From: an uncultured Clostridia bacterium
Lineage (GTDB): Bacteria > Bacillota > Clostridia > Christensenellales > Borkfalkiaceae
Length of the DNA: 52,536 nt
Direction of reading: 5' to 3'
Assembly (NCBI GenBank): GCA_934249215.1
Contig: CAKQKN010000014.1
Coordinates: 1 to 52,536 of the forward strand
A program made the translations under genes and the position numbers. The notes under the pieces are model-generated. The model was not told the DNA's origin and made no database searches. It worked only from the letters and a program-made list of their open reading frames with translations. Positions 34,856 through 43,070 of the stretch are shown in pieces. Positions within the stretch are counted from its first letter, which is position 1. Each line of letters begins with the position of its first letter.

Positions 34856-34903
34856 AAAAAGTCCGCGTATAAGTCGTTTATAGGCAATTGTGCGGACTTT
34901 TTT
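34856..34903. terminator. terminator enclosing the GATAATCGAC element
   Basis: Stem AAAAAGTCCGC/GCGGACTTTTT (34856-34866, 34892-34902), strong in both directions, ends the fusion-gene transcript. Confidence 0.85.
34857..34882 (-). repeat. intergenic GATAATCGAC element, copy 7
   Basis: Divergent copy on the minus strand: TATAAACGACTTATAC, GCGGA, CTTTT. The GCGGACTTTT end is one arm of the terminator stem. Confidence 0.65.
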
Positions 34904-35023
34904 GTTTTGTTACATTATCTTTATCTGGACGAAAAATCTCGTTCTGCCGTTTGCATTTTTTGGCTGGTTTTAAATATATGTTGCGTTTTTTCGGCGAGGA
35001 ATCCGATCGACGACGAAATAAAA

Positions 35024-35052
35024 TTGACAAACATCGGTTAAATATATATAAT
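35024..35052 (+). promoter_or_regulatory. promoter of prfB
   Basis: Perfect TTGACA (35024-35029) and TATAAT (35047-35052) with 17-bp spacing predict transcription from about 35059, leaving a leader of some 160 bases. Confidence 0.8.
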
Positions 35053-35058
35053 AGCATG

Positions 35059-35200
35059 GTATGTAGTAGCGAATCGCAGGCGCTCGTCCTTTTTTAAGCG
35101 CGGGCGGAAAAACGTTTTTAGTGCGATTCAATCATTTTTTGCGGGGGCTTTGGTACCGTTTAACGGCGGATAACCGACCTATACCGCCACTTTTATTAAA
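35059..35200 (+). ncRNA. structured leader (or small RNA) before prfB
   Basis: The leader can form a long-range stem GAATCGCA (35071-35078) / TGCGATTC (35122-35129). Near its end is a GGCGG/CCGCC hairpin (35165-35169, 35184-35188) followed by ACTTTTATT. It could be an attenuator, or end a separate 130-base RNA. The class is unknown. Confidence 0.4.
35169..35194 (+). repeat. intergenic GATAATCGAC element, copy 8
   Basis: GATAACCGACCTATAC, CGCCA, CTTTT. It forms the loop and 3' arm of the hairpin just upstream of the prfB ribosome site (TTAGGAG). Confidence 0.65.
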
Positions 35201-35217
35201 TAGTTAGGAGAAAACGT

Positions 35218-36316
35218 ATGCTCAGAATCGATTTGTATACTCAGAAGATTCGTCAACTCCGAGACACCCTGAAAGAGGCAGGGTACTCTCTTTGACGTCG
35301 ACAATCTGAGAAAAGAAAAGACGGAACTCGAAGCGCAACTCGAATTGCCCGAAGTGTGGGGCGATCTCGAACGTTCGACGCAGATTTCGCGCAAGCTCAC
35401 GCACGTCAAAAACAGACTTGCCGTGTTCGACGCGACAACGCAGGCGGTGGACGACGTGGAAACGCTTCTCGAACTCGTCGCCGAAGAGGGCGACGAAAGT
35501 TACGCCGCGGAAATAGAAGATAACCTTGCGAAAGCGGAAAAAGATATCGAGGACCTTCGACTTCAGACGCTTCTTAAAGGAAAATACGACGCGCTCAACG
35601 CCATTATGACGCTCCATTCGGGCGCGGGCGGAACGGAAGCCTGCGATTGGACGGAAATGCTTTACCGCATGTATATTTGTTATGCCGAAAAGCACGGCTA
35701 CAAACTGACCGAACTCGATCGGGTGGACGGCGACGAAGCCGGCATCAAGAGCGTAACGTTCAAGGTCGAGGGCGACAACGCCTACGGCTATCTTAAAGCG
35801 GAAAAGGGCGTTCATCGTCTGGTGAGAATTTCGCCGTTCGACGCAAACGCCCGCCGCCACACCTCGTTTTCGTCGGTCGAAGTCATGCCCGAAATCGACA
35901 ACAGCGAGGAAATCGTCATTCGTCCCGAGGATCTGAAAGTCGATACCTATCGTTCGAGCGGTGCCGGCGGACAGCACGTCAACAAGACCGAATCGGCAAT
36001 CAGAATCACTCACTTACCCACGGGCATCATCGTCGCTTGCCAGAACGAGCGCAGTCAGGTGCAGAACCGCGAACAGGCAATGAAAATGCTGATGAGCAAA
36101 CTCATCGAAAAGCGCGAAAGCGAGCGTATGGAAGAAGCCGCGTCCATAAAAGGCGAGATGAAGAAAATCGAATGGGGCAGTCAGATCCGCTCTTACGTTT
36201 TCTGTCCGTATACGATGGTAAAAGACCACCGCACCGGTTGCGAAACGGGTAATATCGACGCCGTTATGAACGGCGAACTCGATCCGTTCATCATCGATTA
36301 TCTGAAGAAATCTTAA
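35218..36316 (+). CDS. prfB: peptide chain release factor 2, programmed +1 frameshift
   Basis: RF2 reads UAA and UGA stops and releases the finished protein. The first 25 codons from ATG 35218 (behind TTAGGAG) end in CTT TGA at 35290-35295. Reading then shifts forward one base to GAC GTC GAC and continues to 36316, for about 365 residues. The AGGCAGGG just before CTTTGA can act as the internal Shine-Dalgarno stimulator. This is the well-known RF2 autoregulation: low RF2 slows stop reading and promotes the shift. The codon-recognition SPF is present in RISPFD near 207, and the catalytic GGQ is at 250-252. The gene overlaps tsaD by one base. Confidence 0.93.
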
Positions 36317-37365
36317 TGGAAAGTTATTCGGAAAGAGTCAAAAAAAAGGGGATAAAGGAAAACCCCGTAATACTTGCGATCGAATCGTCGTGCGACGAAA
36401 CCGCGTGCGCCGTGCTCGAGGGCAGGACCAATCTGCTTTCTTCCGAGATCGAAAGTTCGATGACCGAACATATTCGTTTCGGCGGCGTCGTTCCCGAAAT
36501 CGCTTCGCGTGCGCACACCGCGGCAATTTCCGTCGTCGTCGAACGCGCGCTTAAAAATTCGGGGAAAAAACTCGAAGATATCGACGCCGTTGCCGTGACT
36601 TACGGCGCAGGGCTTCTCGGCGCGCTCCTCGTTGGCGTGTCTTACGCAAAGGCGCTTGCGTTTGCGCTCGGCGTTCCGCTCGTTCCCGTCAGCCACATAA
36701 GAGGACATCTTGCGGCGATCTATCTTGCCGATCCGAACGTAAAGCCGCCGTTTATAAGCCTTCTTGCGAGCGGCGGTCACACCGCGATTATAGAGGTAAA
36801 AGATTACGGCGTTTACGAAGTGCTCGGTCAAACGCTCGACGACGCGGTAGGCGAAGCGTTCGATAAAGTTGCTCGCGTTCTCGGGCTGAATTACCCCGGC
36901 GGACCGAACATAGAGCGTCTTGCGCGCGAGGGAAAACCGTCGATCGCTTTCCCGCCCATGCTCAAAAACAAAGACTGCTTCGATTTTTCTTCCAGCGGGC
37001 TTAAGACCGCCGTCATAAATTACGTTCACAATCACGAGCAGGTCGGTTCGGAATATAATAAAGCCGACGTCGCCGCTTCTTTCCAACATGCCGCCGTTGA
37101 CGGTCTGATAAACAAAGCGGTGCGTGCGGCAAAAATGCGCGGACTGAAAGTGATTACCGCGGGCGGCGGTGTCGTCGCGAACGGATATTTAAGAGAATTT
37201 CTCGAACGTGAATGTGCCGATAACGGGCTTATAGCCGTACTTCCGCCGAAAAAAATGTGCACCGACAACGCCGCGATGATTGCCGCCGAAGGCTACATTC
37301 GCTACAAAGCAGGGGATTTTGCCGATCTCACGCTCAACGCGAAAGCGCGTGTCGAACTCGGCTGA
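36316..37365 (+). CDS. tsaD: tRNA N6-adenosine threonylcarbamoyltransferase
   Basis: TsaD transfers the threonylcarbamoyl group to A37 of ANN-decoding tRNAs, with TsaB and TsaE. At 349 residues it is of normal size with a 15-residue N-terminal extension. ASKHA-fold blocks: ILAIESSCDETACAVLE, GGVVPEIASRAHT, VSHIRGHLAAIY with the metal-binding His pair, SLLASGGHTAI, GEAFDKVARVLGLNYPGGPNIE, and ITAGGGVVANGYLR. The start overlaps the prfB stop (TAATG), so the two are co-translated. TsaB and TsaE are not in the window. Confidence 0.93.
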   Translation: MESYSERVKKKGIKENPVILAIESSCDETACAVLEGRTNLLSSEIESSMTEHIRFGGVVPEIASRAHTAAISVVVERALKNSGKKLEDIDAVAVTYGAGLLGALLVGVSYAKALAFALGVPLVPVSHIRGHLAAIYLADPNVKPPFISLLASGGHTAIIEVKDYGVYEVLGQTLDDAVGEAFDKVARVLGLNYPGGPNIERLAREGKPSIAFPPMLKNKDCFDFSSSGLKTAVINYVHNHEQVGSEYNKADVAASFQHAAVDGLINKAVRAAKMRGLKVITAGGGVVANGYLREFLERECADNGLIAVLPPKKMCTDNAAMIAAEGYIRYKAGDFADLTLNAKARVELG

Positions 37366-37367
37366 AA

Positions 37368-37399
37368 CGTAAACGTTTGTCGCGTTTACGGCGTTTTTT
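37368..37399 (+). terminator. terminator of the prfB-tsaD operon
   Basis: Stem CGTAAACG/CGTTTACG (37368-37375, 37383-37390) is followed by GCG and six T. Confidence 0.7.
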
Positions 37400-37462
37400 G
37401 CGAGAAAAAACGTCGTTTTTCGGTGAAAAGTTCGTGGAAGCGAGTAATTTTTCGAAAAAATA

Positions 37463-37491
37463 TTGACAATGCGCGCGTATGCGCGTATAAT
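37463..37491 (+). promoter_or_regulatory. promoter of the LRR lipoprotein gene
   Basis: Perfect TTGACA (37463-37468) and TATAAT (37486-37491), 17 bp apart, with an unusual alternating GC/AT spacer (GCGCGCGTATGCGCG). Confidence 0.8.
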
Positions 37492-37582
37492 ATGTTTAAG
37501 CAACGTATTACGGGGCTTTGTCTGCGGTCCGTCCGCGGCTTTCCGTTTCGCTTTGCATTACTGAATCCGGTGGGAGAAAAGT

Positions 37583-38296
37583 ATGAAAAAAATTGCAAGA
37601 TTATTGACGTTCGTCCTTTTGGCAGTCGCGTTCACGGCGTTCGCGGGTTGCGACGTTATGGAAGTCAAGCCGTACGTTCCGTCGGAGGACAAATATTTCA
37701 TCTTTACCGACGTTGCGGGTGCCGACGGCGAAACGATCGGTTGTGCCGTTCAATATAACGTGGCGTGGGAAGGCGATGCGCCCGAAACGCTCAAACTCCC
37801 GACTGCTAGCGGAGATAAGCCCGTCATTGCCGTTGCGGAGGGCGGTTTTTCCAAACTTAACGTAAAAAGCGTGACCGTTCCCTCTTCCGTAAAAACGATC
37901 GGCGCAAACGCTTTTAAACAATGCAAACAGCTCGAAAAAGTATATTTTTATTCCGAGGGCAACAAACAAGGTTGTGAAACGATCGGCGATTACGCTTTTT
38001 CCGAATGCACTTCGCTCGTTGATCTCGATCTGCCGAAGAGCCTCCGCGAAATCGGCGCGTTTGCTTTCGAAGACACCGCGCTTAAGTCGCTCGATCTTCC
38101 GCACTACGTCGTGAAAGTCGGCGCGTTTGCGTTCAACACCTGCACCGAACTTAAAAACGTTTCGGTCGCGGTTAACCTTGCCGAAGTGGGCGACGGAGCG
38201 TTCTCCGGTTGCTCGGCCGAACTCGTTATCAAAGTCGCGGAAAGCAATCCGTATTTCTATTTCAAGGACGGAAAGCTCGTGAAAAAGAGTGCGTGA
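37583..38296 (+). CDS. leucine-rich-repeat (BspA-like) surface lipoprotein
   Basis: This 237-residue lipoprotein (lipobox AFAGC, Cys23) carries about five BspA-type leucine-rich repeats. Examples are VKSVTVPSSVKTIGANAFKQC, CETIGDYAFSECTSLVDLDLPKSLREIG and LKSLDLPHYVVKVGAFAFNTC. Such proteins are exposed on the cell surface and bind host or microbial partners. It is small for the family and without a wall-anchor motif, so the lipid anchors it. The start follows GGTGGGAGAAA. It is monocistronic with its own promoter and a shared terminator with HU. Confidence 0.85.
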   Translation: MKKIARLLTFVLLAVAFTAFAGCDVMEVKPYVPSEDKYFIFTDVAGADGETIGCAVQYNVAWEGDAPETLKLPTASGDKPVIAVAEGGFSKLNVKSVTVPSSVKTIGANAFKQCKQLEKVYFYSEGNKQGCETIGDYAFSECTSLVDLDLPKSLREIGAFAFEDTALKSLDLPHYVVKVGAFAFNTCTELKNVSVAVNLAEVGDGAFSGCSAELVIKVAESNPYFYFKDGKLVKKSA

Positions 38297-38421
38297 GAAA
38301 CGTTTAAAAAAGTCTCAAAAACAAATCGGGAAAATCGAAATAAACGAACGTATAACCGAAGCGAATAAGCGGGGCAAAATCGTTTGGTTCGACTTGCGAC
38401 TGCAAAAAATATCGAAAACAA

Positions 38422-38462
38422 AGAATACGAGCCGCGGCGAATATGCCTCGGCTCGTAAATTT
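38422..38462. terminator. bidirectional terminator between LRR and HU genes
   Basis: Nine-bp stem TACGAGCCG/CGGCTCGTA (38426-38434, 38449-38457) with an inner GGC/GCC pairing is flanked by AT-rich ends. The 38297-38490 gap holds nothing else visible. Confidence 0.65.
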
Positions 38463-38490
38463 TGGTCTGAAGAATTTTCCGGCACCGTTT

Positions 38491-38763
38491 TCAGTTGAAA
38501 AGTTCTTTGTAAGCCTTGCTGAATTTCGCAGTGGGGGACTTACAGGAGGGGATCGTGATTCTGCCGCCCGTCTTGGGATTGATTCCGTCTCTGGCGTCCT
38601 TTTCTTTTATTTCAAAGGTCGCAAAACCGGAGACGTGAACGTATTCGCCGCTCTTCAGGGCATCGGTAAGAGTGTCGACGAAAGATTGAAAATAATGTTC
38701 TGCCTCTTTGATCGTTACGCCGAGGTTGTCGGCATACGCTCTTATAAATTCGCTTTTGTTCAT
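38491..38763 (-). CDS. HU-family DNA-binding protein
   Basis: This 90-residue histone-like protein bends and compacts DNA as a dimer. MNKSEFIRAYADNLGVTIKEA matches the helical half and SGFATFEIKEKDARDGINPKTG the beta-arm region with the conserved Gly-Phe and Arg. The tip residues SCKSPTAKFSKAYKELFN complete the fold. The beta-arm proline region reads GRITIPSCKSPTAKF, normal for HU. The start follows GGAGGTAAATT. It stands alone with a long leader from its own promoter. Confidence 0.92.
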   Translation of the reverse strand: MNKSEFIRAYADNLGVTIKEAEHYFQSFVDTLTDALKSGEYVHVSGFATFEIKEKDARDGINPKTGGRITIPSCKSPTAKFSKAYKELFN

Positions 38764-38933
38764 AATTTACCTCCGATGATTTATTTTTGCAATGAATATG
38801 TTTCGTTTCGTTCGCCTTAAGCATGTTTTTTCCGAAGTAAGCCTCGTTTTTCGGCATTTCCGCACGGAAATGAGAAAGCAAAGGCGTCGGACGCCAAAAA
38901 CGTGGCTCGGCATTTAACGGAACGTCTGAATCC

Positions 38934-38961
38934 ATTATAACACAAATCGCTTTTTTTTCAA
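38934..38961 (-). promoter_or_regulatory. promoter of the HU gene
   Basis: On the minus strand TTGAAA (38961-38956) and TATAAT (38939-38934) are 16 bp apart, about 170 bp before the start codon. Confidence 0.65.
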
Positions 38962-39063
38962 GCGATTTTTTAAAATTTAGCGAATAAATCCTTTTTATGA
39001 TACATTTTTCACATAAAAAACAGATCATAAACCCCATAACGAGCGAAATGACGGACAAATGAA

Positions 39064-39092
39064 TTGACTTTTTCTCGTTTTTACTGTAAAAT
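39064..39092 (+). promoter_or_regulatory. promoter of the PHP-like gene
   Basis: TTGACT (39064-39069) and TAAAAT (39087-39092) are 17 bp apart. Confidence 0.65.
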
Positions 39093-39140
39093 ACATCAAG
39101 ATAGAAATATTATTTCGGTTTGTTCCGTTGATTTTTTCAG

Positions 39141-39197
39141 CAGTCGGCGCGGGGCGACTTCGGCTTGTCCGCGTTGCTTTTTGTCGGCTGACGGAGG
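39141..39197 (+). promoter_or_regulatory. leader hairpin abutting the ribosome site
   Basis: CAGTCGGC (39141-39148) pairs with GTCGGCTG (39183-39190) over eight bases with G-U pairs, and an inner GAC/GUC stem surrounds CTTCGGCTT. The stem ends one base from the ACGGAGG ribosome site (39191-39197), a place suited to translational control. Confidence 0.4.
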
Positions 39198-39201
39198 ATT
39201 T

Positions 39202-40431
39202 ATGCAAAGCGAACAGCTTATTAAAAAACTTAACGTGAAAAACGCGTTTCTTCGCAAGGTCATTCTGACGCTCCTTAAAAGAACGGAGAAGAAGGACAAG
39301 AAATTTGCGCCGGAGGGTGCCGCCGCATATAATTTCAACGTGCGCACGGACTATTCGTTTTCGCCTTTCAACCCGTCGATGTCGGCGTTTATGGCGTATA
39401 AGAACGGCGTTTCCGTCGCGGGCGTTTGCGATTTCGGCACGATTGCCGCGGCAAAGGAATTTATGTCCGGGTGCAGAACGCTCGGCGTGTTCGGCGTCTG
39501 CGGTTTCGAGATAGCCTTGAAATCGACCGAGCTCGGCAATTGCACTGCGGCGCTTTACGGAATCGGAAAAAAGAACGCGGCGCTTTTCGAACCTCTTCTT
39601 GCGGATTTCAGGGCAACTTGCGTAAAACGTGCGTCGTCCGTTACGGAAAGAATCAACAAACTGCTCGCAAAGTTCGATATCACGATCGACTATGAAAACG
39701 ACGTTTATCGTTTTTCGATGGCGAAAAAGAACGGCACGGTCACGCTCAAACACTTGTTCCGCGCCGTTGGAATGAAAATCATCGAAAAATACGGCAAGGG
39801 AAAAACGACCGCTGATTTTTTGAGAAACGACCTTTGTTTGGACATCGACGAAAGCGAATATAATCTGCTTTGCGACGCGCAAAATCCTTATTATCTATAC
39901 GATCTTATCGCCGCGCTCCGGAAGCATTTCAAGGAAACCGACGAGATCGTCGTCGAGTTCCCCGCGGTAAAAACTTATACTTCGCTTGCCGCCGACACCG
40001 GCGTTATCGTTGCTTACGAATATCAGTGCAAATACAGATGGCTGGAAATGGAAACGGAGTCGGAAAAGGCGACCGCCGAGTTTTCCAAGCTGCTCGACAA
40101 AGTAAAAGCCGACGGGTTCAACGCCGTCTGCCTTTCGGTTCGTGAATATTCCAGATCGGCGCTCGTTTCGTTTATCGAAACGATAAGGAAAAAAGAACTT
40201 CTCGTCGTGTTGACAGAAAAGACGGAGTATCCGCGCAGTATGTTCGGGATCGAATGTCCCGACGAGGCGAAGTCGTACGTCGAAACGTGCGCTCTGGCGA
40301 TCGCAGGCAACGCGCTCAGCATTGCGGAATGCCACAGCGACGGAATTTTTTCCGACAAAACGGTTATCAAATGCCCCTCGCTCGAAGAGCGGCTCAACGT
40401 TTTCGCTTCGATCGGCAGAAAAAACAAGTAA
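39202..40431 (+). CDS. PHP-superfamily-like protein with degenerate metal site
   Basis: This 409-residue protein resembles a PHP-domain phosphoesterase at its N-terminus: NFNVRTDYSFSPFNPSMSAF followed by VAGVCDFGTIAAAKEF. This corresponds to the HxHTxYSxxDG and ITDHGT blocks of the family. The metal-binding His residues are replaced (NVRTDYS, DFGT), so the canonical catalytic centre is absent. The rest is mainly helical with a late AECHSDGIFS segment that may keep single His residues. The start at 39202 follows ACGGAGG. It forms a likely operon with the next gene. Its function may be binding rather than catalysis. Confidence 0.6.
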   Translation: MQSEQLIKKLNVKNAFLRKVILTLLKRTEKKDKKFAPEGAAAYNFNVRTDYSFSPFNPSMSAFMAYKNGVSVAGVCDFGTIAAAKEFMSGCRTLGVFGVCGFEIALKSTELGNCTAALYGIGKKNAALFEPLLADFRATCVKRASSVTERINKLLAKFDITIDYENDVYRFSMAKKNGTVTLKHLFRAVGMKIIEKYGKGKTTADFLRNDLCLDIDESEYNLLCDAQNPYYLYDLIAALRKHFKETDEIVVEFPAVKTYTSLAADTGVIVAYEYQCKYRWLEMETESEKATAEFSKLLDKVKADGFNAVCLSVREYSRSALVSFIETIRKKELLVVLTEKTEYPRSMFGIECPDEAKSYVETCALAIAGNALSIAECHSDGIFSDKTVIKCPSLEERLNVFASIGRKNK

Positions 40432-40455
40432 ACTCGGAAAAGAAATTAAACTCGG

Positions 40456-41697
40456 ATGGAAAAAATGTCTGATTACGGTGACAAGAAAACGGCGTGCGAA
40501 AATGCCGTTTTTTTATCCGGAGGAAAAAAATGCGCTCCCGAAATTCTTCCGTTTAGCGGCGTGTCTTTCGGCGACGGTGCGGCGATTGCGGAAAAGTTCA
40601 TTCTCGATCGTTGCGGCGTCAACGAGGAAAAACGCGTAGCGGCGGTCGTGTGTCGCGATTCGGGATATTTTTCGATCGGAAAAAGGATCGCTTTGCCGAG
40701 GGAAACGGTTTCGTTTTTCTCGTTCGACGACGGGCGGCTCGACGAAAAAATCGCCGAAAAACTTCTTGCGTCGGTTTCAAATCTCTCCGCGATCGTCATA
40801 ATCGGCGACGGGGAGCTCGTTTCTCTCACTGTCGGTTTGGCAAAAAAACTTTTCCCGCTTGCCGACCTGCTCGTCGTTCCCACAGACTATTCGTTTTGTC
40901 GGTTCTTGTCCGAAAACGCTCGACTGGTCAAGAACGGATTATATTTCGCGTTTGACGACGAAGTGTTTTCGAAACTTAAAAAAAACAAGGTTGCGGACGC
41001 CTTAAGAAGCGTTTTTTCGAAAAGACTTTTATTCGTCGAAATGCGCGTTAACGAACTTATAGGCGGGGTTTTCGATAAAAAAACCGCCGTATATCACCTT
41101 AACGAAAGCATAAGACTTTCTGGTGAATATTTTTTGGAATACGACTATAGAAAGCTCGTCTGTGCGACCGTGGTTTCGGCTTTGGCTTGCGAAGCGTTGC
41201 CGTTCGATAATCCCGCGGACAGACTTGCGGACGTGCTTTCGACCTACGATCTCGAAACCGAACCGGGCGAGCGATCGTACCTTGCATATAAAATTCTTCT
41301 GAAGCTGTACGGCCTATTTCTGTGTTCGGAAGAAAAAATGCTGAAAGTTCCGTCTTACGTCTTTGCCGTGCGCGAACTCACGGCTTTGTCGGAAGCGGGT
41401 ACGCAACTATTCGAAATTCAGACCCCGCCCGCATATCTTGCGGACGACGTACTGCTTTCGGACGTCTATGAAAAAGTCCGCGGCGACGAGGTTATAAGGG
41501 CGACGGTCGAAGAACTCACCCGCCGCATTCCTTTCGGCGAGCGCATGATATACTCGCTTTACGGAGGACGAAAACATTCCGTCGAATCCTATTCGTCTGA
41601 AGCGAAAGCTAACGCATTGAAACTAGCCCCCGCGATTACGAGAGGAGATAACCTTTTAAAAATCGTCTGGGCGAGCGGCTTCACCGAATGGCTGTGA
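40456..41697 (+). CDS. Fe-ADH / dehydroquinate-synthase-fold-like protein
   Basis: This protein of about 413 residues has an N-terminal nucleotide-binding layout like glycerol-1-phosphate dehydrogenase or dehydroquinate synthase. FSGVSFGDGAAIAEKF is followed by VVCRDSGYFSIGKRIALP, AIVIIGDGELVSLTVGLAKKLF and LLVVPTDYSF, which stand in for GGGSVxDxAK and PTTxxT. The Asp/His metal ligands of the helical half are not evident. ATG 40456 and 40465 are both possible starts; GGATGGA fits the second better. It lies 24 bases after the PHP-like gene. Assignment rests on fold-level resemblance only. Confidence 0.5.
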   Translation: MEKMSDYGDKKTACENAVFLSGGKKCAPEILPFSGVSFGDGAAIAEKFILDRCGVNEEKRVAAVVCRDSGYFSIGKRIALPRETVSFFSFDDGRLDEKIAEKLLASVSNLSAIVIIGDGELVSLTVGLAKKLFPLADLLVVPTDYSFCRFLSENARLVKNGLYFAFDDEVFSKLKKNKVADALRSVFSKRLLFVEMRVNELIGGVFDKKTAVYHLNESIRLSGEYFLEYDYRKLVCATVVSALACEALPFDNPADRLADVLSTYDLETEPGERSYLAYKILLKLYGLFLCSEEKMLKVPSYVFAVRELTALSEAGTQLFEIQTPPAYLADDVLLSDVYEKVRGDEVIRATVEELTRRIPFGERMIYSLYGGRKHSVESYSSEAKANALKLAPAITRGDNLLKIVWASGFTEWL

Positions 41698-41730
41698 TGC
41701 GAGTCGGCACGATTTTTAATCGAAATTGCC

Positions 41731-41756
41731 GATAATCGACCTATTGCGGGGCTTTT
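41731..41756 (+). repeat. intergenic GATAATCGAC element, copy 9
   Basis: GATAATCGACCTATTG, CGGGG, CTTTT(TT), between two same-strand genes. A weak stem at best; the T-run may still support some termination. Confidence 0.7.
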
Positions 41757-41786
41757 TTATAAAAATAACGATTAACGGAGAGAAAA

Positions 41787-42605
41787 ATGAACGAAAAATA
41801 TATTAAAAACGATCGTGCAAAAGAGATAATCGACAGAACGAAAGTCGTTCTTCTCGACCTTGACGGAACGGTTTATCTCGGCGATAAACTCATCGGAAAC
41901 GTCACCCAAACGCTCGCGCACTTGCGCGCGGCGGGCAAAAAACTCGTGTACCTTACGAACAACTCGTCGAGGTCTGACGCCGAGTACGAGAAAAAACTCG
42001 TCGGGCGCGGAATTTTCGACAAAGCCGACGACGTTTATTCGTCGGGCAGGGCGACGATCGAGTATCTTAACGCAAACCATGTCGGGAAAAAGGTTTTTCT
42101 AGTCGCGACAGACGCGGTAAGAAAAGATTTCGAAGATTCCGGCGTGATTCTGACCGACGAGTTTTCCGCCGAAATCGCGGTTTTGGCTTACGACGTGACG
42201 CTCGATTTCAAAAAGATACGGGCGTTCGACGTTGCTCTGAAGCGCGGCGCTTATTACGTTGCGACTCATCCCGACCTCGTCTGCCCGATGGAAGGTTTCT
42301 CGATGCCAGACGTCGGTTCTTTCATTCAGATGTTCAAAACGAGCAGCGGGCGCACTCCGGACGTCATCATCGGCAAGCCGTATGACGGAATGGGTAAAGC
42401 TGTCGTTTCGAGATATAACGTGTCGCCCGACGAAGTGCTTATGGTCGGCGACAGACTTTCGACGGATATGGCGTTCGCCGTAAACAGCGATTTCAATTCT
42501 CTTCTCGTTCTGAGCGGGGAAACGGACGGCGAAATGTATTTCAAAAGCGGAATGAATCTTTCGCTCGTTTTCAACGACGTCAACGATCTCGAAAAATATC
42601 TCTGA
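41787..42605 (+). CDS. HAD-IIA family phosphatase (NagD/PNPP-like)
   Basis: This 272-residue phosphatase uses an Asp nucleophile. Motif I LLDLDGTVY has Asp24 and Asp26, motif II is TNNSS (57-61), the IIA cap domain lies between motifs II and III, and motif III/IV is GKPYDGMGK with GDRLSTDMAFA. Substrates in the family include sugar, nucleotide and glycerol phosphates. The start follows ACGGAGAGAAAA. It follows the PHP-like and Fe-ADH-like pair after 89 bases that hold element copy 9. A pathway with them, for example glycerol-phosphate turnover, is only an inference. Confidence 0.88.
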   Translation: MNEKYIKNDRAKEIIDRTKVVLLDLDGTVYLGDKLIGNVTQTLAHLRAAGKKLVYLTNNSSRSDAEYEKKLVGRGIFDKADDVYSSGRATIEYLNANHVGKKVFLVATDAVRKDFEDSGVILTDEFSAEIAVLAYDVTLDFKKIRAFDVALKRGAYYVATHPDLVCPMEGFSMPDVGSFIQMFKTSSGRTPDVIIGKPYDGMGKAVVSRYNVSPDEVLMVGDRLSTDMAFAVNSDFNSLLVLSGETDGEMYFKSGMNLSLVFNDVNDLEKYL

Positions 42606-42659
42606 TTAGGAATAGAAATTCCTGAATCGACAAAATTAAACGTTTTTCATAATGCGAAT

Positions 42660-42696
42660 AGCGGCGGTTTGTAAGTTTTTTACAGGCTGCTTTTTC
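42660..42696 (+). terminator. terminator of the HAD phosphatase gene
   Basis: AGCGGC (42660-42665) pairs with GCTGCT (42686-42691), and TGTAA with TTACA inside; a T-run follows. The TGTAAGTTTTTTACAGGC core faintly resembles copy 7 of the intergenic element, perhaps a worn-out copy. Confidence 0.65.
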
Positions 42697-42745
42697 GTTT
42701 CCGTTAAACCGCACAAAAGGGGGCGTTTCTAAATCGTAATAAACT

Positions 42746-42961
42746 TTATTCTATCCCAAACAGTTGATTTGGTTCAACGCCGAACTTTTCATAAAGTCGC
42801 AAAATGCTGTCATATCCCGGTTTCTTTTTACCCAAAAGCCATTGGCTGACGGTAGTCTGATTGACGCCGAGTATATCCGCAAACGTTTGTTGCGAATATC
42901 CTTCTTCTTGCATAATTTCTTTAATCACTTCTATATAGTACATACAAAAATGATATAACAT
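42746..42961 (-). CDS. XRE-family (Cro/CI-like) regulator
   Basis: This 71-residue protein is a single helix-turn-helix domain: EIMQEEGYSQQTFADILGVNQTTVSQWLLGKKKPGYDSILRL is the complete five-helix XRE core. It should bind DNA as a dimer and repress nearby promoters. Neither ATG 42961 nor 42943 has a clear ribosome site. Sequence just upstream holds AGGTCAAAAG repeats and a dyad within a divergent promoter (42977-43005), the natural target. It is more AT-rich than its neighbours, hinting at transfer, perhaps from a plasmid or phage. Confidence 0.85.
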   Translation of the reverse strand: MLYHFCMYYIEVIKEIMQEEGYSQQTFADILGVNQTTVSQWLLGKKKPGYDSILRLYEKFGVEPNQLFGIE

Positions 42962-42963
42962 TT

Positions 42964-43005
42964 CAGGTCAAAAGTATTGACATAGGTCAAAAGACCTGAT
43001 ATAGT
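42964..43005 (+). promoter_or_regulatory. divergent promoter with XRE operator dyad in the spacer
   Basis: TTGACA (42977-42982) and TATAGT (43000-43005) are 17 bp apart on the plus strand. The spacer is AGGTCAAAAGACCT (42984-42997), a perfect dyad around AAAA. A second AGGTCAAAAG lies at 42965-42974. Binding there would block this promoter and probably the regulator's own. Confidence 0.7.
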
Positions 43006-43070
43006 AGCGCCATCAAAAGAAAGCTTAAATCTGTTTTTCATCATTGTAATCATTAACATAGATAAAAACG

